Of a DNA stretch of 64,000 nucleotides, positions 29,820-41,947 are shown in pieces. The stretch's first letter is position 1; every line of letters begins with the position of its first letter. The translations under genes were made by a program, and so were the position numbers. Under the pieces are notes generated by a model. That model was not told the DNA's origin. It saw only the letters and a list, made by a program, of their open reading frames with translations, and ran no database searches. The stretch lies in assembly GCA_001295775.1 (NCBI GenBank), contig LJIA01000018.1, forward strand, positions 115,097 through 179,096, written 5' to 3'. The DNA is from a beta proteobacterium AAP99 (GTDB taxonomy: Bacteria; Pseudomonadota; Gammaproteobacteria; Burkholderiales; Burkholderiaceae_C).

Positions 29820-30722
29820 ATGGGCGTCACGCTCGAAGACAAGCTCGTCGTTGCGGTATCGAGTCGCGCCCTGTTCGACTTCGAGGACGAGAACCGTGTC
29901 TACGAAGCCGAGGGCGAGGCCGCCTACGTGGCGCTGCAGCGCGAGCGCGAGCATGTACCAGCGCCACCCGGTGTGGCCATGCCGCTGGTGCGCAAGCTGC
30001 TCGCCTTCAACACCGAGGCCGGGCAGCGGGTGGAGGTCGTGATCCTCTCGCGCAATGACCCGGTCTCGGGTTTGCGCATGTTCCACAGCGCCAAGGCCGC
30101 CGGGCTGGGCATCGAGCGCGGCGTGTTCACGCGCGGCGAGACGCCCTACAAGTACCTGCGGCCCTTGAAGGCGAACCTGTTCCTCTCGGCCAGCGACGAT
30201 GACGTTCGCGCGGCGCTTGAAGCCGGCTTTCCGGCGGCGCGGGTGTTTCCGAATTCGCGCAAGGAAGCGGAGAGCCATCCCAACGAGATCCGCATCGCCT
30301 TCGACGGTGACGCAGTGCTGTTCTCCGACGAAGCCGAGCGCGTCTTCAAGAGCGATGGCCTGCAGGCCTTCACGGCCCACGAGACCGAGCGCGCCAGCAA
30401 GCCGCTGCCGCCCGGGCCCTTCGCGCCGTTGCTGGCGGCGCTGCATCGCCTCCAGACTGTGGCGGGGCAGGATGTGCCCCTGCGCATCCGCACGGCGCTC
30501 GTGACGGCGCGCAGCGCGCCGGCGCATGAGCGCGCCATCCGCACCCTCATGGCCTGGAACATCACGGTGGATCAGGCCATGTTTCTGGGCGGGCTGGAGA
30601 AGCGCGACTTCCTGCGCGAATTCGAGCCGGATTTCTTCTTCGACGACCAGACGCGCCACTGTGTGGGCGCGGCCGAGGCCGTGCCCACCGGGCATGTGCC
30701 CCACGGTGTGGCCAACAGCTGA
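29820..30722 (+). CDS. 5'-nucleotidase (PF06189 family)
   Basis: A 300-residue cytosolic nucleotidase related to the animal cytosolic 5'-nucleotidase I group. It carries LVVAVSSRALFDFEDE (the DxD-type loop is degenerate as SRALFDFED), VILSRNDPVSGLRMFHSA, FTRGETPYKYLRPLKANLFLSASDDDV, and late VTARSAPAHERAIRTLMAW with FDDQTRHC. These are hallmarks of the bacterial members. It removes phosphate from nucleoside monophosphates. Begins 4 bases after the preceding gene and is followed by queF 33 bases later. Confidence 0.88.
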   Translation: MGVTLEDKLVVAVSSRALFDFEDENRVYEAEGEAAYVALQREREHVPAPPGVAMPLVRKLLAFNTEAGQRVEVVILSRNDPVSGLRMFHSAKAAGLGIERGVFTRGETPYKYLRPLKANLFLSASDDDVRAALEAGFPAARVFPNSRKEAESHPNEIRIAFDGDAVLFSDEAERVFKSDGLQAFTAHETERASKPLPPGPFAPLLAALHRLQTVAGQDVPLRIRTALVTARSAPAHERAIRTLMAWNITVDQAMFLGGLEKRDFLREFEPDFFFDDQTRHCVGAAEAVPTGHVPHGVANS

Positions 30723-30755
30723 GCGGTGGCCGCTGCCATCGGCGAAAATCGCGCG

Positions 30756-31595
30756 ATGGCATCCTCCAGCAACACCCCAGAGCAGTCCCAGCTTGGCCGC
30801 ACGAGCAGCTATGTCGATCAATACGACGCCAGCCTGCTCTTCCCGATCGCGCGCAGCATCAAGCGCGATGAGATCGGCGTTTCCGGCACGCTGCCCTTTT
30901 TCGGCGCAGACATCTGGAACGCCTATGAGCTCTCCTGGCTCAACCCCAAGGGCAAGCCGCAGGTCGCGCTGTTGCAATGCACGGTGCCGGCCGAGAGCCC
31001 GAACATCATCGAGAGCAAGAGTTTCAAGCTCTACCTGAACAGCTTCAACAACACGCGCCTGGCCAATATCGACGCCCTGCGTGCGTTGCTTTCCCATGAC
31101 CTCAGCGAGGCCGCCGGCGCCAGCGTGGGCATCAAGCTCACCGAGCAGGACGGGTTTGCTGGCGAGCGGGTTCAGGAACTCGAGGGCCGCCTGCTGGACC
31201 GGCTCGATGTGGATTGCGATACCTACACGCCCGATCCGTCCCTGCTGCGCGTGAACGAGGATGAGTCACCCACCGACGATCTCGTGGTGAGTTACCTGCT
31301 CAAGAGCAATTGCCTCGTGACCAGCCAGCCGGATTGGGGCAGCGTGCAGATCCGCTACTACGGCCACCCCATCGACGAGGCCGGGCTGCTGAAGTACATC
31401 GTGAGCTTCCGCAACCACAACGAATTCCACGAGCAGTGCGTGGAGCGCATCTTCATGGATGTGTTGCGCCAGTGCCGCCCGACCAAGCTGGCCGTGTACG
31501 CGCGCTACACGCGGCGCGGTGGGCTGGACATCAACCCCTTCCGCGCCAACTACCCGACGGCCTTGCCGGCCAACCTGCGCAGCGCGCGGCAATAG
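30756..31595 (+). CDS. queF: NADPH-dependent 7-cyano-7-deazaguanine (preQ0) reductase
   Basis: A 279-residue QueF of the long (E. coli) type that reduces the nitrile of preQ0 to the amine preQ1 in queuosine tRNA modification. The active-site cysteine is C186 in [20 protein letters not shown]. The substrate-binding part is [16 protein letters not shown], and [12 protein letters not shown] and [18 protein letters not shown] complete the C-terminal half. The ATG at 30756 is chosen by fit to the family start. It is the last gene of the + strand run, converging with mscS. Confidence 0.96.
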   Translation: MASSSNTPEQSQLGRTSSYVDQYDASLLFPIARSIKRDEIGVSGTLPFFGADIWNAYELSWLNPKGKPQVALLQCTVPAESPNIIESKSFKLYLNSFNNTRLANIDALRALLSHDLSEAAGASVGIKLTEQDGFAGERVQELEGRLLDRLDVDCDTYTPDPSLLRVNEDESPTDDLVVSYLLKSNCLVTSQPDWGSVQIRYYGHPIDEAGLLKYIVSFRNHNEFHEQCVERIFMDVLRQCRPTKLAVYARYTRRGGLDINPFRANYPTALPANLRSARQ

Positions 31596-31613
31596 CGCCG
31601 CGCGCTCGGCGCC

Positions 31614-32420
31614 TCAGACCTGCACGATCTTGTGCGTGCCGGCCGGTGCGGGCCAGCCGTTCTCGGCACAGACGCGGGCAATCGCCGCGTTGGTGTCGAA
31701 GTACACCTGCCAGTAGTGGTCGGTGTGGGTGTAGGGGCGGATCGCGATCACCGTGCCTTCCAGGCGGAAGTCCAGGATGTCGATCTCCGGCTTCATCTCG
31801 GTGGAAATGTTCGGGATCGCAAGCACCGCCGCACGGAACTTCTCGATGGCCTGCAGCGGCTCGACGCTGCCCGCGATCAGCGCCGTGCGCTCCACGCGGC
31901 GCGCGGGCAGAGCGGAGAAGTTCTGGATGTTGCCTGAGAAGATCTTGCCGTTGCCCACGGTGGTCAGCACATTGTCTGGCGTGAGGATGGTGCTGGCGAA
32001 CAGGCCGATTTCCTTGACCGTGCCGGTCACATCCCCGGCGCTGATGAAGTCACCCACCTTGAAGGGCCGCAGCACCAGCAGGAAGGCGCCGGCCGCAAAG
32101 TGCGACAGCAAGCCGCTCCAGGCCGCACCGATGGCGACGCCCGCACCGGCCAGCATGGCCGCAAAGCTCGTGGTCTGGATGCCGAAGTAGCCGAGGATGC
32201 CCAGCACCAGCGCGATGTTCAGCACCACATTGACAATGGAGCCGAGGTACTTGGTCAGCGTGGGGTCCACGCTGTTGCGCTCCATGGCATTGCGCATCAG
32301 GCTGATGACCATCCCGATCAGCCAGCGGCCGATGATCCAGAAGGCCAGAGCAGCGAGCACCTTGATGCCCAGATCCGTGGCGGTGGTCTGCAGAAAGTTC
32401 TGAAAGGCTTCGACGTTCAT
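31614..32420 (-). CDS. Small-conductance mechanosensitive channel, MscS family
   Basis: A 268-residue membrane protein of the MscS core type: three N-terminal hydrophobic helices, the pore helix with FAAMLAGAGVAIGAAWSGLLSHFAAGAFLLV (Gly/Ala packing as in MscS TM3), and a cytoplasmic domain that begins RPFKVGDFISAGDVTGTVKEIGLFAS. It opens under membrane tension to release solutes during osmotic down-shock. It converges with queF, 18 bases away. Confidence 0.93.
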   Translation of the reverse strand: MNVEAFQNFLQTTATDLGIKVLAALAFWIIGRWLIGMVISLMRNAMERNSVDPTLTKYLGSIVNVVLNIALVLGILGYFGIQTTSFAAMLAGAGVAIGAAWSGLLSHFAAGAFLLVLRPFKVGDFISAGDVTGTVKEIGLFASTILTPDNVLTTVGNGKIFSGNIQNFSALPARRVERTALIAGSVEPLQAIEKFRAAVLAIPNISTEMKPEIDILDFRLEGTVIAIRPYTHTDHYWQVYFDTNAAIARVCAENGWPAPAGTHKIVQV

Positions 32421-32548
32421 GTGGACTCGCTCCCGTGCGTGATGTACCGGTGCGAATGTATCGGCGTCGTCGTGACACTGTCAGTCGTGGGCCGGTCTTG
32501 CCCGGTCTGATCAGCTGAAAACGGGCTGCCCGCCCGGTGAACGAATGC

Positions 32549-32617
32549 AAGATCGGCTCCTGGCGCGGCTCTTCAGGCCAAAATGGCTGAAAAGCCGCGC
32601 GGGACAAGCGGAAAGCC
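32549..32617 (+). repeat. 69-bp palindromic repeat, copy 2
   Basis: Aligns without gaps to 26854-26922. It carries an imperfect hairpin (ggctcttcaggcca with tggctgaaaagcc) and the shared tail CCGC, gcgggacaa, GCGGAAAGC. It lies between the start of the mscS gene and the stop of ttcA. The rest of this 256-base gap (32421-32676) shows no gene. Confidence 0.75.
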
Positions 32618-32676
32618 CCTCCAGGCACTTGCTTGTCGGCGCCGCATGGACCGGGCGCAGCAGCGCCCATGCAGGC

Positions 32677-33636
32677 TCAGTCTTCGAAGCGCGTGAGCGA
32701 GATCACCTGGCCGTCGGCCGGGTCGGCACAGGGCTCGTCGTCGAAGGCGATGTCGCCGCCCGCAAAGGGGCTGCCCGTGGTCTTGAGGTTCTTGAAGTCG
32801 TAATGCGTCGCATCCAGCATGTGCGACAGGGTGATCCGGGACAGCGCGTTGAAGGCGTTGTCTACGCGGCCGGGGTGGCTCTTTTCCCAGCCGCGGATCA
32901 TGTTGATCATCTCGCGGCGCTTGAGGTTCTCCTGGCTGCCGCAGAGGTTGCAGGGGATGATCGGGTACTGCTTGATCTCCGCATTGCGGATCAGGTCGCT
33001 CTCGGCCACATAGGCCAGCGGCCGGATCACGATGTTCCTGCCGTCGTCGCTCACCAGCTTGGGCGGCATGCCCTTCATGCGCCCGCCGTAGAACATGTTC
33101 AGGAAGGTCGTGGCGAGGATGTCGTCGCGGTGGTGGCCCAGCGCGATCTTGGTGCACTTGAGTTCACCGGCCACGCGGTACAGGATGCCGCGGCGCAGAC
33201 GCGAGCACAGGCTGCACAGGGTCTTGCCCTCGGGGATGTTGCGCTTGACGATCGAGTAGGTGTCCTGGGTTTCGATGTGAAAAGGCACACCGAGCTTCTG
33301 GAAGTATTCCGGCAGGATGTGGTCCGGAAAGCCCGGCTGCTTCTGGTCCAGATTGACCGCCACCAACTCGAAGCGGATCGGCGCACGGCGCTGCAGCGCC
33401 ATGAGAATGTCCAGCATGGCGTAGCTGTCCTTGCCGCCGGACAGGCAGACCATGACGCGGTCGCCGTCCTCGATCATGTTGAAGTCGTCGATCGCCTTGC
33501 CCACGAGGCGATGCAGGCGCTTTTCGAGCTTGTTGTTCTCAAAGGCGATCTTGCGCTCGCGCTGGGTGCGGGCGGCGGCGTCGTCTTGGCTGGCTTCGGG
33601 GGCGAGGGTCAGACCCTCGGGCAGCGGGGCGTTCAT
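32677..33636 (-). CDS. ttcA: tRNA 2-thiocytidine biosynthesis protein
   Basis: A 319-residue [4Fe-4S] tRNA thiolase that makes 2-thiocytidine at position 32. The PP-loop [17 protein letters not shown] is near residue 63, and the two CxxC motifs are [11 protein letters not shown] and [33 protein letters not shown] is also typical. ATG 33636 gives the usual start; a further ATG 8 codons upstream is possible. Follows the J-domain gene on the same strand after 52 bases. Confidence 0.96.
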   Translation of the reverse strand: MNAPLPEGLTLAPEASQDDAAARTQRERKIAFENNKLEKRLHRLVGKAIDDFNMIEDGDRVMVCLSGGKDSYAMLDILMALQRRAPIRFELVAVNLDQKQPGFPDHILPEYFQKLGVPFHIETQDTYSIVKRNIPEGKTLCSLCSRLRRGILYRVAGELKCTKIALGHHRDDILATTFLNMFYGGRMKGMPPKLVSDDGRNIVIRPLAYVAESDLIRNAEIKQYPIIPCNLCGSQENLKRREMINMIRGWEKSHPGRVDNAFNALSRITLSHMLDATHYDFKNLKTTGSPFAGGDIAFDDEPCADPADGQVISLTRFED

Positions 33637-33688
33637 GCGGCAGGCTCGGGCTGGCGGCACGAGCTCACCTCATGCCAAACCCCGCATT

Positions 33689-35587
33689 TTAGGAGCCGGA
33701 TTGCTGCGCGGTCAGGTAGCGATGCGCCCGAAATGCTTGCCAGAGGTGAAGCGTGACCAGCACGCCGACGCCGATGCCCCACAGCGGATGCTCGGTGAGC
33801 AGCGTGGAGCGTCCCGAATCGTGCGCGCCGGAGGCGGCACTGCCGACGGCGAACGCGACGACGCCGATGACCGCGAGGGCGGCAAGCACCGTGCCCAGCA
33901 GCTGTGAGCTGAACGCACCCAGCAGCGTGACGATCACGTCTGCCGACAGGGCGGCGAGCGCGGCGATCACGGCTGCGTCCAGTGCCGCCCGGCCCAGCGG
34001 GTTGAGCTGCGAAGACCACTCGTTGCTGCCAATCAGCAGCAACACCAGCCCCAGGGCCGCAATGATCGACACCGCACGCACCAGCTCGGCCGGCACCTGC
34101 TCGCTGCGCAGCATGAACGCTTTGCCGTACATGATCCAGACCGCAAGCACCGGCATGAGGCAGATGCCGAACAGCGGCGCAGGTTCGGTCAGCATCAGGC
34201 CAGCCAGCCCGATACCGGCCGGCAGCCCGAGCACACAGGCTGCAAGCACCGTGCTGAGGCTGCCCAGTCGCAGACCCAGCATGGGCCAGGCCATCCAGGA
34301 CACCGTCACACCGAGCGGCACAAGCAGCCAATGCCAACCCGCCGGCAACATCAAGGACGCAGCGAGCAGCCAAATGACGAAAGTAAGACTCGCGGTGCCG
34401 AAGAACTTCGCGTAGCGCGGCCCGGTACCGTGCACCCGGGCGGCCTCCGGTGGGTCCAGGCGCTGGTGCAAGCGCGTGAATCCGAGGGCCAGACCCAGGC
34501 TCAACGCGGCGCACAGGCCAAAGACCGGCCACGAAACAAGCTGGTCTTCGAGCTGCGCTGCCGTCCAGCCGGACGGCAGGCCCAGCCGGGCCACGAATGC
34601 AGCACCGAAGGATAGCGTCATGTAGCCACCAAAGATCAGCGCGCCGACGATGTGGCTTGGCCAGTGAACAGGCGTCTGCAGCCAGTCGTGCCAGAGCTTG
34701 AATGTGTCGTGCGGGAAGGCCGGATGGCGAGTGGCATCGATCAGCTCGGCGCTGTTGATGTTGTGGAACACCCATCGCACACGCTGCCTAAGTGCGCCGG
34801 TCCAGCGTTGCCATCCGAAGTCCTGCGGGCGCTTGCCGGCCAGCATGTCGCCCAGCAAGGGCTGCGTGCGGCGCAGATCCTGCAGCGCCTGCCAGGCCTT
34901 GAGAATGTCGATGCGCTCGTAGAGCCACGCGATCTGCGCATCCGCTCGGGTGCGCGCGTTGAGCACCGGCTTCCAGCCGAAGTAGTCCAGCACGCGTTGC
35001 ACCATCTCCGCGGAAGCCTCACCGGCCAGCACCCCATCCGCCACACCGGCCTCGAAGGCATTGCGAGCCTCGATGGCAAACAACCTCGGCTCGCCCAGCA
35101 GGCGCGTCAGCTCGTCCTCGATGTCCTGGGGAGCACGCTTGCCGAGCTCGAAGGCGGCGTCGTAGATCGCCTGAAGGTCGGCGGGTTCTGCTTGGGCGAC
35201 GCCCTCCAGGTCCATCAATGCCAGCGGCACCGTGTCAGGAAAGGCATCGCCGTCGCGGGGGGTGTCGGCGTCGATGTCACCGGGGCGCACCGGGCTGGCC
35301 AGCGCAGCGTGGACGATTCTCGGTGAATCGTCGGCAACGGGCTCAGGCGCCGGCGCGCTGGCGAGCGGCGCATTGGTAGCATCGACCGGCTCTGCGGCGG
35401 CCGCTGTGTCGGTGTCCGAAGCCTGTTTGGGTTGCTGCGCGTCCCAGAGTGCCTGTTCATAGGCAGCGCGCAGTGCTGCAAAGCGCTCCGGGTCTGGCGT
35501 GCGACCCAGGGTCTTGAGTTTGCGCGCATAGGCGCGGCGGATGGCGGATTCATCCGCCGTGGCATCAATACCGAGTTCGTCCCACAC
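33689..35587 (-). CDS. J-domain protein with C-terminal membrane region, partner of HscC
   Basis: A 632-residue protein. Residues 1-50 form a J-like domain ([24 protein letters not shown]) in which the HPD loop reads RTPDPERF: proline and aspartate are kept but histidine is replaced by threonine. An acidic, Ala/Pro-rich linker follows (about 50-110), then a helical region with WDW-like motifs (about 150-290), then about nine hydrophobic segments. This plan recalls the E. coli membrane J proteins DjlB/DjlC, which serve HscC. The start is GTG at 35587, only 40 bases from the divergent hscC start. HPD histidine loss would weaken or alter Hsp70 stimulation unless the family uses this variant; function otherwise unknown. 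Confidence 0.8.
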   Translation of the reverse strand: MWDELGIDATADESAIRRAYARKLKTLGRTPDPERFAALRAAYEQALWDAQQPKQASDTDTAAAAEPVDATNAPLASAPAPEPVADDSPRIVHAALASPVRPGDIDADTPRDGDAFPDTVPLALMDLEGVAQAEPADLQAIYDAAFELGKRAPQDIEDELTRLLGEPRLFAIEARNAFEAGVADGVLAGEASAEMVQRVLDYFGWKPVLNARTRADAQIAWLYERIDILKAWQALQDLRRTQPLLGDMLAGKRPQDFGWQRWTGALRQRVRWVFHNINSAELIDATRHPAFPHDTFKLWHDWLQTPVHWPSHIVGALIFGGYMTLSFGAAFVARLGLPSGWTAAQLEDQLVSWPVFGLCAALSLGLALGFTRLHQRLDPPEAARVHGTGPRYAKFFGTASLTFVIWLLAASLMLPAGWHWLLVPLGVTVSWMAWPMLGLRLGSLSTVLAACVLGLPAGIGLAGLMLTEPAPLFGICLMPVLAVWIMYGKAFMLRSEQVPAELVRAVSIIAALGLVLLLIGSNEWSSQLNPLGRAALDAAVIAALAALSADVIVTLLGAFSSQLLGTVLAALAVIGVVAFAVGSAASGAHDSGRSTLLTEHPLWGIGVGVLVTLHLWQAFRAHRYLTAQQSGS

Positions 35588-35627
35588 AGCGTTTTGGCGT
35601 CAGAAGGGGCAGAGGGAGAGTGGCAAG

Positions 35628-37331
35628 GTGATCGTCGGAATCGATCTGGGCACGACCAACAGTCTCGTGGCCGTGTGGGATGGAACTACCCCAAAAATGA
35701 TACCGAACGCCCTGGGCAGCGCTCTCACGCCTTCCGCGGTCAGCATCGACACCGATGGCAGCGTGCTGGTGGGGCAGGCCGCGCTGGAACGCCTGCGCAC
35801 CCACCCTGAACGCACGGCCGCGCGCTTCAAGCGCTACATGGGCAGCAAGAAGGAGTTTCGCCTCGCGGACCGCAGCTTCCGCCCGGAGGAGCTGTCCGCG
35901 CTCGTATTGCAAAGCCTCAAGCACGACGCCGAAGCCAGCCTCGGCCAGCAGGTGACCGACGCAGTGATCACGGTGCCGGCGTACTTCTCGGATGCGCAGC
36001 GCAAGGCCACACACGCCGCAGGCGAACTGGCGGGTTTCCGGCAGGTGTCGCTGCTCAACGAACCGACGGCCGCTGCACTGGCGTATGGCATGAATACGCG
36101 CGGCAAGGAGAGCCGCTTCCTGGTCTTCGACCTGGGTGGCGGCACCTTCGATGTGAGCGTGCTGGAGTGGTTCGAGGGTGTCATGGAAGTGCGCGCATCC
36201 ACCGGCGACAACTTCCTGGGCGGCGAGGACTTCGTCGAGGCACTGATCAAGGCCTTCTGCGCCGAGCATGGCATTGACGCCGCGCAGCTCAGCGCCCAGC
36301 AGCGTGAACGCCTGTATGCCGGGCTGGAGCGGGCCAAGCGCGAGCTGTCGGTCGCGGCGCAGGCCAGCGTGCGCTTCGAGCACGGTGGTGCGGTGCGCGA
36401 AATGCTGCTTGATGAAGCCCGTCTGCAGACATTGAGCGAGTCCTTGATGGCCCGGCTGCGTGCGCCCGTTGAGCGCGCGCTGCGTGATGCACGCATCCGC
36501 CCCAGCGAACTGGAGGAAGTGGTGCTGGCCGGCGGCGCGACGCGCATGCCGATCGTGCGCAAGCTGGTCTCGCGCATGTTTGGCCGCTTTCCCAACACCA
36601 AGCTCAACCCGGATGAGGTAGTGGCGCTGGGTGCAGCGGTACAGGCCGGCCTGAAGGCCGATGACGCGGCGCTGTCCGAGGTCATGCTCACGGACGTCTG
36701 CCCCTACTCGCTGGGTGTGGAGACGGCGCGCGAGATTGCGCCCGGCCGGGTGCAGGGCGGACTGTTCTCCCCGGTCATTGAGCGCAACACCATCGTGCCG
36801 GTGTCCCGCGTCGAGCGCTTCTTCACCATGAACGACAACCAGACCCAGATCGACCTGAAGGTCTTCCAGGGCGAGTCGCGCCTGACCGCGGAAAACATTG
36901 CACTCGGTCAGATGAATATCGAAGTACCGCGCAAGCCGCGTGGCGAGGGCTTTGTGGATGTGCGCTTCACCTACAACAACGACGGCATCCTGGAAGTCGA
37001 GGTCGAAGTCGGCGGCACCGGCAGCAAGCGCAGCATGGTCATCACCAGTGGCAGCCAGGCCCTGGGCCCTGATGAGATCCGAGAGCGCCTGGCCAAGCTG
37101 GCGGAACTGAAGATGCACCCGCGCGACAACCTGCGCAACCGCGAGCTGCTGGCGCGCGGTGATCGGCTGTATCAGGAAGCCAAGGGCGATCTGCGGCAAT
37201 GGATCGGCGAGTGCAGCAGCCGCTTCGAGGCAGCGCTCAACACGCAGGACGCCGCTGTAGTGCGCCGTGCCGTGAGCGAGTACGAAGAGGTGCTCAAGGA
37301 GGCCGAGCAGGCGATGGCCTCGCTGCTCTAG
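35628..37331 (+). CDS. hscC: Hsp70-family chaperone HscC
   Basis: A 567-residue Hsp70, shorter than DnaK (about 640) because the lid is reduced, as in HscC. The nucleotide-binding domain starts VIVGIDLGTTNSLVAVWDG, with LLNEPTAAALAYGM, FDLGGGTFDVSVLE and VVLAGGATRMPIVRKL. The linker DVCPYSLGVET leads to a substrate domain with NDNQTQIDLKVFQGE and NNDGILEVEVE. GTG 35628 is preferred: GGGAGAG lies about 9 bases upstream and the family motif follows directly. It is divergent from its likely J-domain partner. Confidence 0.92.
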   Translation: MIVGIDLGTTNSLVAVWDGTTPKMIPNALGSALTPSAVSIDTDGSVLVGQAALERLRTHPERTAARFKRYMGSKKEFRLADRSFRPEELSALVLQSLKHDAEASLGQQVTDAVITVPAYFSDAQRKATHAAGELAGFRQVSLLNEPTAAALAYGMNTRGKESRFLVFDLGGGTFDVSVLEWFEGVMEVRASTGDNFLGGEDFVEALIKAFCAEHGIDAAQLSAQQRERLYAGLERAKRELSVAAQASVRFEHGGAVREMLLDEARLQTLSESLMARLRAPVERALRDARIRPSELEEVVLAGGATRMPIVRKLVSRMFGRFPNTKLNPDEVVALGAAVQAGLKADDAALSEVMLTDVCPYSLGVETAREIAPGRVQGGLFSPVIERNTIVPVSRVERFFTMNDNQTQIDLKVFQGESRLTAENIALGQMNIEVPRKPRGEGFVDVRFTYNNDGILEVEVEVGGTGSKRSMVITSGSQALGPDEIRERLAKLAELKMHPRDNLRNRELLARGDRLYQEAKGDLRQWIGECSSRFEAALNTQDAAVVRRAVSEYEEVLKEAEQAMASLL

Positions 37332-37347
37332 GGCGCCTCGAAGCGCT

Positions 37348-37701
37348 TCAGCGCTGGCCCGAGACCTCCACGGCCACGCCGTCGCAATCCGGGAAGATGT
37401 TCGGCTTGTCGACCCGCACGACCACGGCGCTCACGCCGGGCAGGGCCAGCACGTGCTGGGCGATGCGCCCGGCGAGACTCTCGAGCATGTTGATGTGCCC
37501 GGCGTTCACCTCATCGAGGGCGATCTGGCGCACGCGCCGGTAGTCCAGCACCTCGCGTACCTCATCGTGTGCCGGCACCAGCGGTGCGTCGTTCATGCGC
37601 ACTTCGGCGCTGATCAAAAGAGGCTGCTTGCTTTCGAGTTCATGCGGCAGGATGCCGATGGAGGCCTGCACGCGCAGGCGGTCGAGGAAGATTCGGCGCA
37701 T
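37348..37701 (-). CDS. folB: Dihydroneopterin aldolase
   Basis: A 117-residue enzyme of folate synthesis that cleaves 7,8-dihydroneopterin to 6-hydroxymethyl-dihydropterin and glycolaldehyde. It shows IFLDRLRVQASIGILPHELESKQPL, then DYRRVRQIALDEVNAGHINMLESLAGRIAQHVL with the conserved ESLA region, and VVVRVDKPNIFPDCDGVAVE near the end. It lies 16 bases before the FolM-like reductase gene in transcription order, and converges with hscC. Confidence 0.94.
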   Translation of the reverse strand: MRRIFLDRLRVQASIGILPHELESKQPLLISAEVRMNDAPLVPAHDEVREVLDYRRVRQIALDEVNAGHINMLESLAGRIAQHVLALPGVSAVVVRVDKPNIFPDCDGVAVEVSGQR

Positions 37702-37717
37702 CGCTTGAAACGGGAGA

Positions 37718-38518
37718 TCAGAGGAAGCTGACGTCGCGCTGCAGACCCATCAGGTGCTGGCCGCCATCGACGAGGATCACGTTGCCGGTCATGGACTGGT
37801 TCTGCGCGGCAAAGAGGACTGTGGCGGCCACGTCTGCAGGGCTGCTGGACTTGCCGGTCAAGCTGAGCTTCTGGCCGCGCTCGAAGTCCTTGCTGTCTTT
37901 CTGCAGGTAGCTGGGCAGCGTGAGGCCCGGCGCCACGCCGATCACGCGCACCCGCGGGGCCAGCGCCTGCGCCAGCATGACGGTGGCCGCCTGAAGGCCA
38001 GCCTTGGAGAGTGTGTAGCTCAGGAAGTCCGGGTTGTAGTGGTAGAGCTTCTGGTCCAGCAGGTTGATGACCACGCCCTGGCCGGTCTCGCCCAGCAGCT
38101 TGTGGAACTCGCGTGCCAGGATGATCGGCGCTGCGAGGTTGGGCACCATGTGGCGCAGCAGGCTGTCGCGCGTGAAATCGGCCGCCGTGTCGTTCACGAA
38201 GAGCGAGGCGTTGTTCACGATGGCATCCAGCCGCCCGAGCGACTTCATCGCTGCGCCGGCGAGTGCGAGGGTCTCGCGCTCGCTGTTCAGATCGGCATGC
38301 AGGCTGATGGCGCGGCCGCCGAGCTGCTTGATTTCGGCCGTGGTCTTGGCGGCGTCTCCGGCGGAACTGCCGTAGTGCACGGCGACATCCCAGCCGAAGC
38401 GGGCGAACATGAGCGCGATCTCGCGGCCCAAGCGGCGTGCGCCGCCGGTCACGAGCACAGCGCGGCGCGGCGCCAGCGCTGCGGGCGCCGCGGTGGGGGT
38501 AGAGGCAGAGGCAGCCAT
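37718..38518 (-). CDS. SDR-family pteridine (dihydromonapterin/dihydrofolate) reductase, FolM-like
   Basis: A 266-residue short-chain dehydrogenase. The cofactor loop is VLVTGGARRLGREIALMFA (TGxxRxxG as in pteridine reductases), the structural motif is VNNASLF, and the catalytic pair is Y-x3-K in LSYTLSKAGLQ. VAPGLTLPS replaces the common PG motif as in FolM/PTR1. Its place next to folB supports a pterin role. ATG 38518 is preferred; a longer frame starts at 38563. It is divergent from the methyltransferase gene. Confidence 0.86.
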   Translation of the reverse strand: MAASASTPTAAPAALAPRRAVLVTGGARRLGREIALMFARFGWDVAVHYGSSAGDAAKTTAEIKQLGGRAISLHADLNSERETLALAGAAMKSLGRLDAIVNNASLFVNDTAADFTRDSLLRHMVPNLAAPIILAREFHKLLGETGQGVVINLLDQKLYHYNPDFLSYTLSKAGLQAATVMLAQALAPRVRVIGVAPGLTLPSYLQKDSKDFERGQKLSLTGKSSSPADVAATVLFAAQNQSMTGNVILVDGGQHLMGLQRDVSFL

Positions 38519-38586
38519 GGCGCGGACTATACGCCCGGCTCCAGGCCGGTCCGGCCGCGCCAAACCGGGTGCGACAATCCCGCCCC

Positions 38587-39734
38587 GTGACCGAACTGCA
38601 GCGCCTCATCGCCCGCGAGATCCAAGCCGCCGGCGGGGCCATCCCCTTCTCGCGTTTCATGGATCTTGCGCTGTACGCGCCGGGTCTGGGCTACTACACG
38701 CGCGCGACGCCCATGGGTGAGCAGGCCGACTTCATCACTGCGCCGGAACTCACCCCGTTGTTCGGCCGCACCCTGGCGGTGCAGCTCGCACAGCTCTTTG
38801 AATCAGGCGTGCCGCCCGTGGTACTGGAGCTTGGTGCGGGCACCGGCAAGCTCGCGCGCGACGCGCTCGATGGGCTTGCGGCGCTCGGTCATGCCGATGT
38901 GCGGTGGCAGATTCTGGATGTGTCCAGCAGTCTGCGTGAGGCGCAGCGCGCAACTCTGGCGGCGCATGCGGACCGCGTACAGTGGCTCGGCACGCTGCCC
39001 GACACCTTCAGCGGCGTCATGCTCGGCAACGAAGTGCTCGACGCCCTGCCCTGTGAGGCGCTGGCGTGGCATGACGGCGCCGCCTGGCAGCGCATGGTGA
39101 GCGAGGACGCGACACATCTTGGCCGCTTCGTCTGGACGGAGCGGCCGGCTCCGCAGGGGCTTTCCGCTTGTCTGGCGCGGCTTTCCAGCCATTTTGGCCT
39201 GGAGAGGCGCATGGATGCTGGGCTTTGCTACTCGACCGAGGTGAACCCCCAGGCCGAGGCCCTGGTGAGCACGCTCGCGCGCAGCCTGGAGCACGGCGCG
39301 CTGCTGCTGCTGGACTACGGCTTCCCGGAATCCGAGTACTACCACCCGGAGCGCCACATGGGCACCCTCATGGCCTTTGCGCGCCAGCACAGCGTGGATG
39401 ACGTGCTCGCCCTGGCGGGCGAGCAGGACATCACCGCCCATGTGGACTTCTCCGCGATCGCGCAGGCAGGCGTGCAGGGCGGGCTCAGCCTGGCGGGCTA
39501 TACCTCTCAGGCTCGCTTTCTCATGAATTGCGGCCTGCTGGATCTGGCCGCCAGCGCCGCACGTGATGCAGCGGCGGACCCGCTTGCCTACACCCAATTG
39601 ATCGCGCCCGTGCAGAAGCTGCTGAGCGAAGCCGAGATGGGCGAGCTGTTCAAGGTGATCGGGTTCACGCGCGGCGTGGACGCTCAGCTGCTTGGCTTTG
39701 AACGCGGCGACCGCAGTCACCGCCTGGGGGTGGC

Positions 39735-39756
<22 letters not shown>
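38587..39756 (+). CDS. SAM-dependent methyltransferase, NDUFAF7/MidA-like family, with a repeat core in frame
   Basis: A 389-residue class I methyltransferase-fold protein of the family that includes NDUFAF7 (arginine methylation of a complex I subunit). Marks are [67 protein letters not shown] and [24 protein letters not shown]. The GTG at 38587 is chosen for the typical [11 protein letters not shown] start; 38569 GTG is an alternative. Residues of about 190-206 ([17 protein letters not shown]) are encoded by a 49-bp stretch that matches the dispersed palindromic repeat, an in-frame addition in a loop before the conserved CYSTEVN segment. It converges with the histidine kinase, overlapping by 22 bases. 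Confidence 0.88.
39155..39203 (-). repeat. Palindromic repeat core inside a coding sequence, copy 3
   Basis: On the minus strand this stretch reads like the core of copy 2 (32549-32617), differing at only a few of about 47 positions, including the caggccaaaatggct arm and the acaagcggaaagcccct tail. It lies in frame, without stop codons, inside the methyltransferase gene. It therefore contributes about 16 residues to the protein. Confidence 0.75.
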
Positions 39757-41810
<2,054 letters not shown>

Positions 41811-41947
41811 GATCGGGGGCGAGGCGCACCCGATCAAGACAGGCGCACTTGTCTGGTTTTCGGCGGGTGGGGTCTGGCCTTGAACCGAAAACAGCGGCAC
41901 GCAAGGCGTGTTGCTCGGCGCTTCGGTACAGCCGGCCGGGTGCGCGT

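Noticed and set aside
35565..37199. Long minus-strand open frame opposite hscC
   Set aside because: Antisense shadow of a clear Hsp70 gene; no motifs or ribosome binding site of its own.
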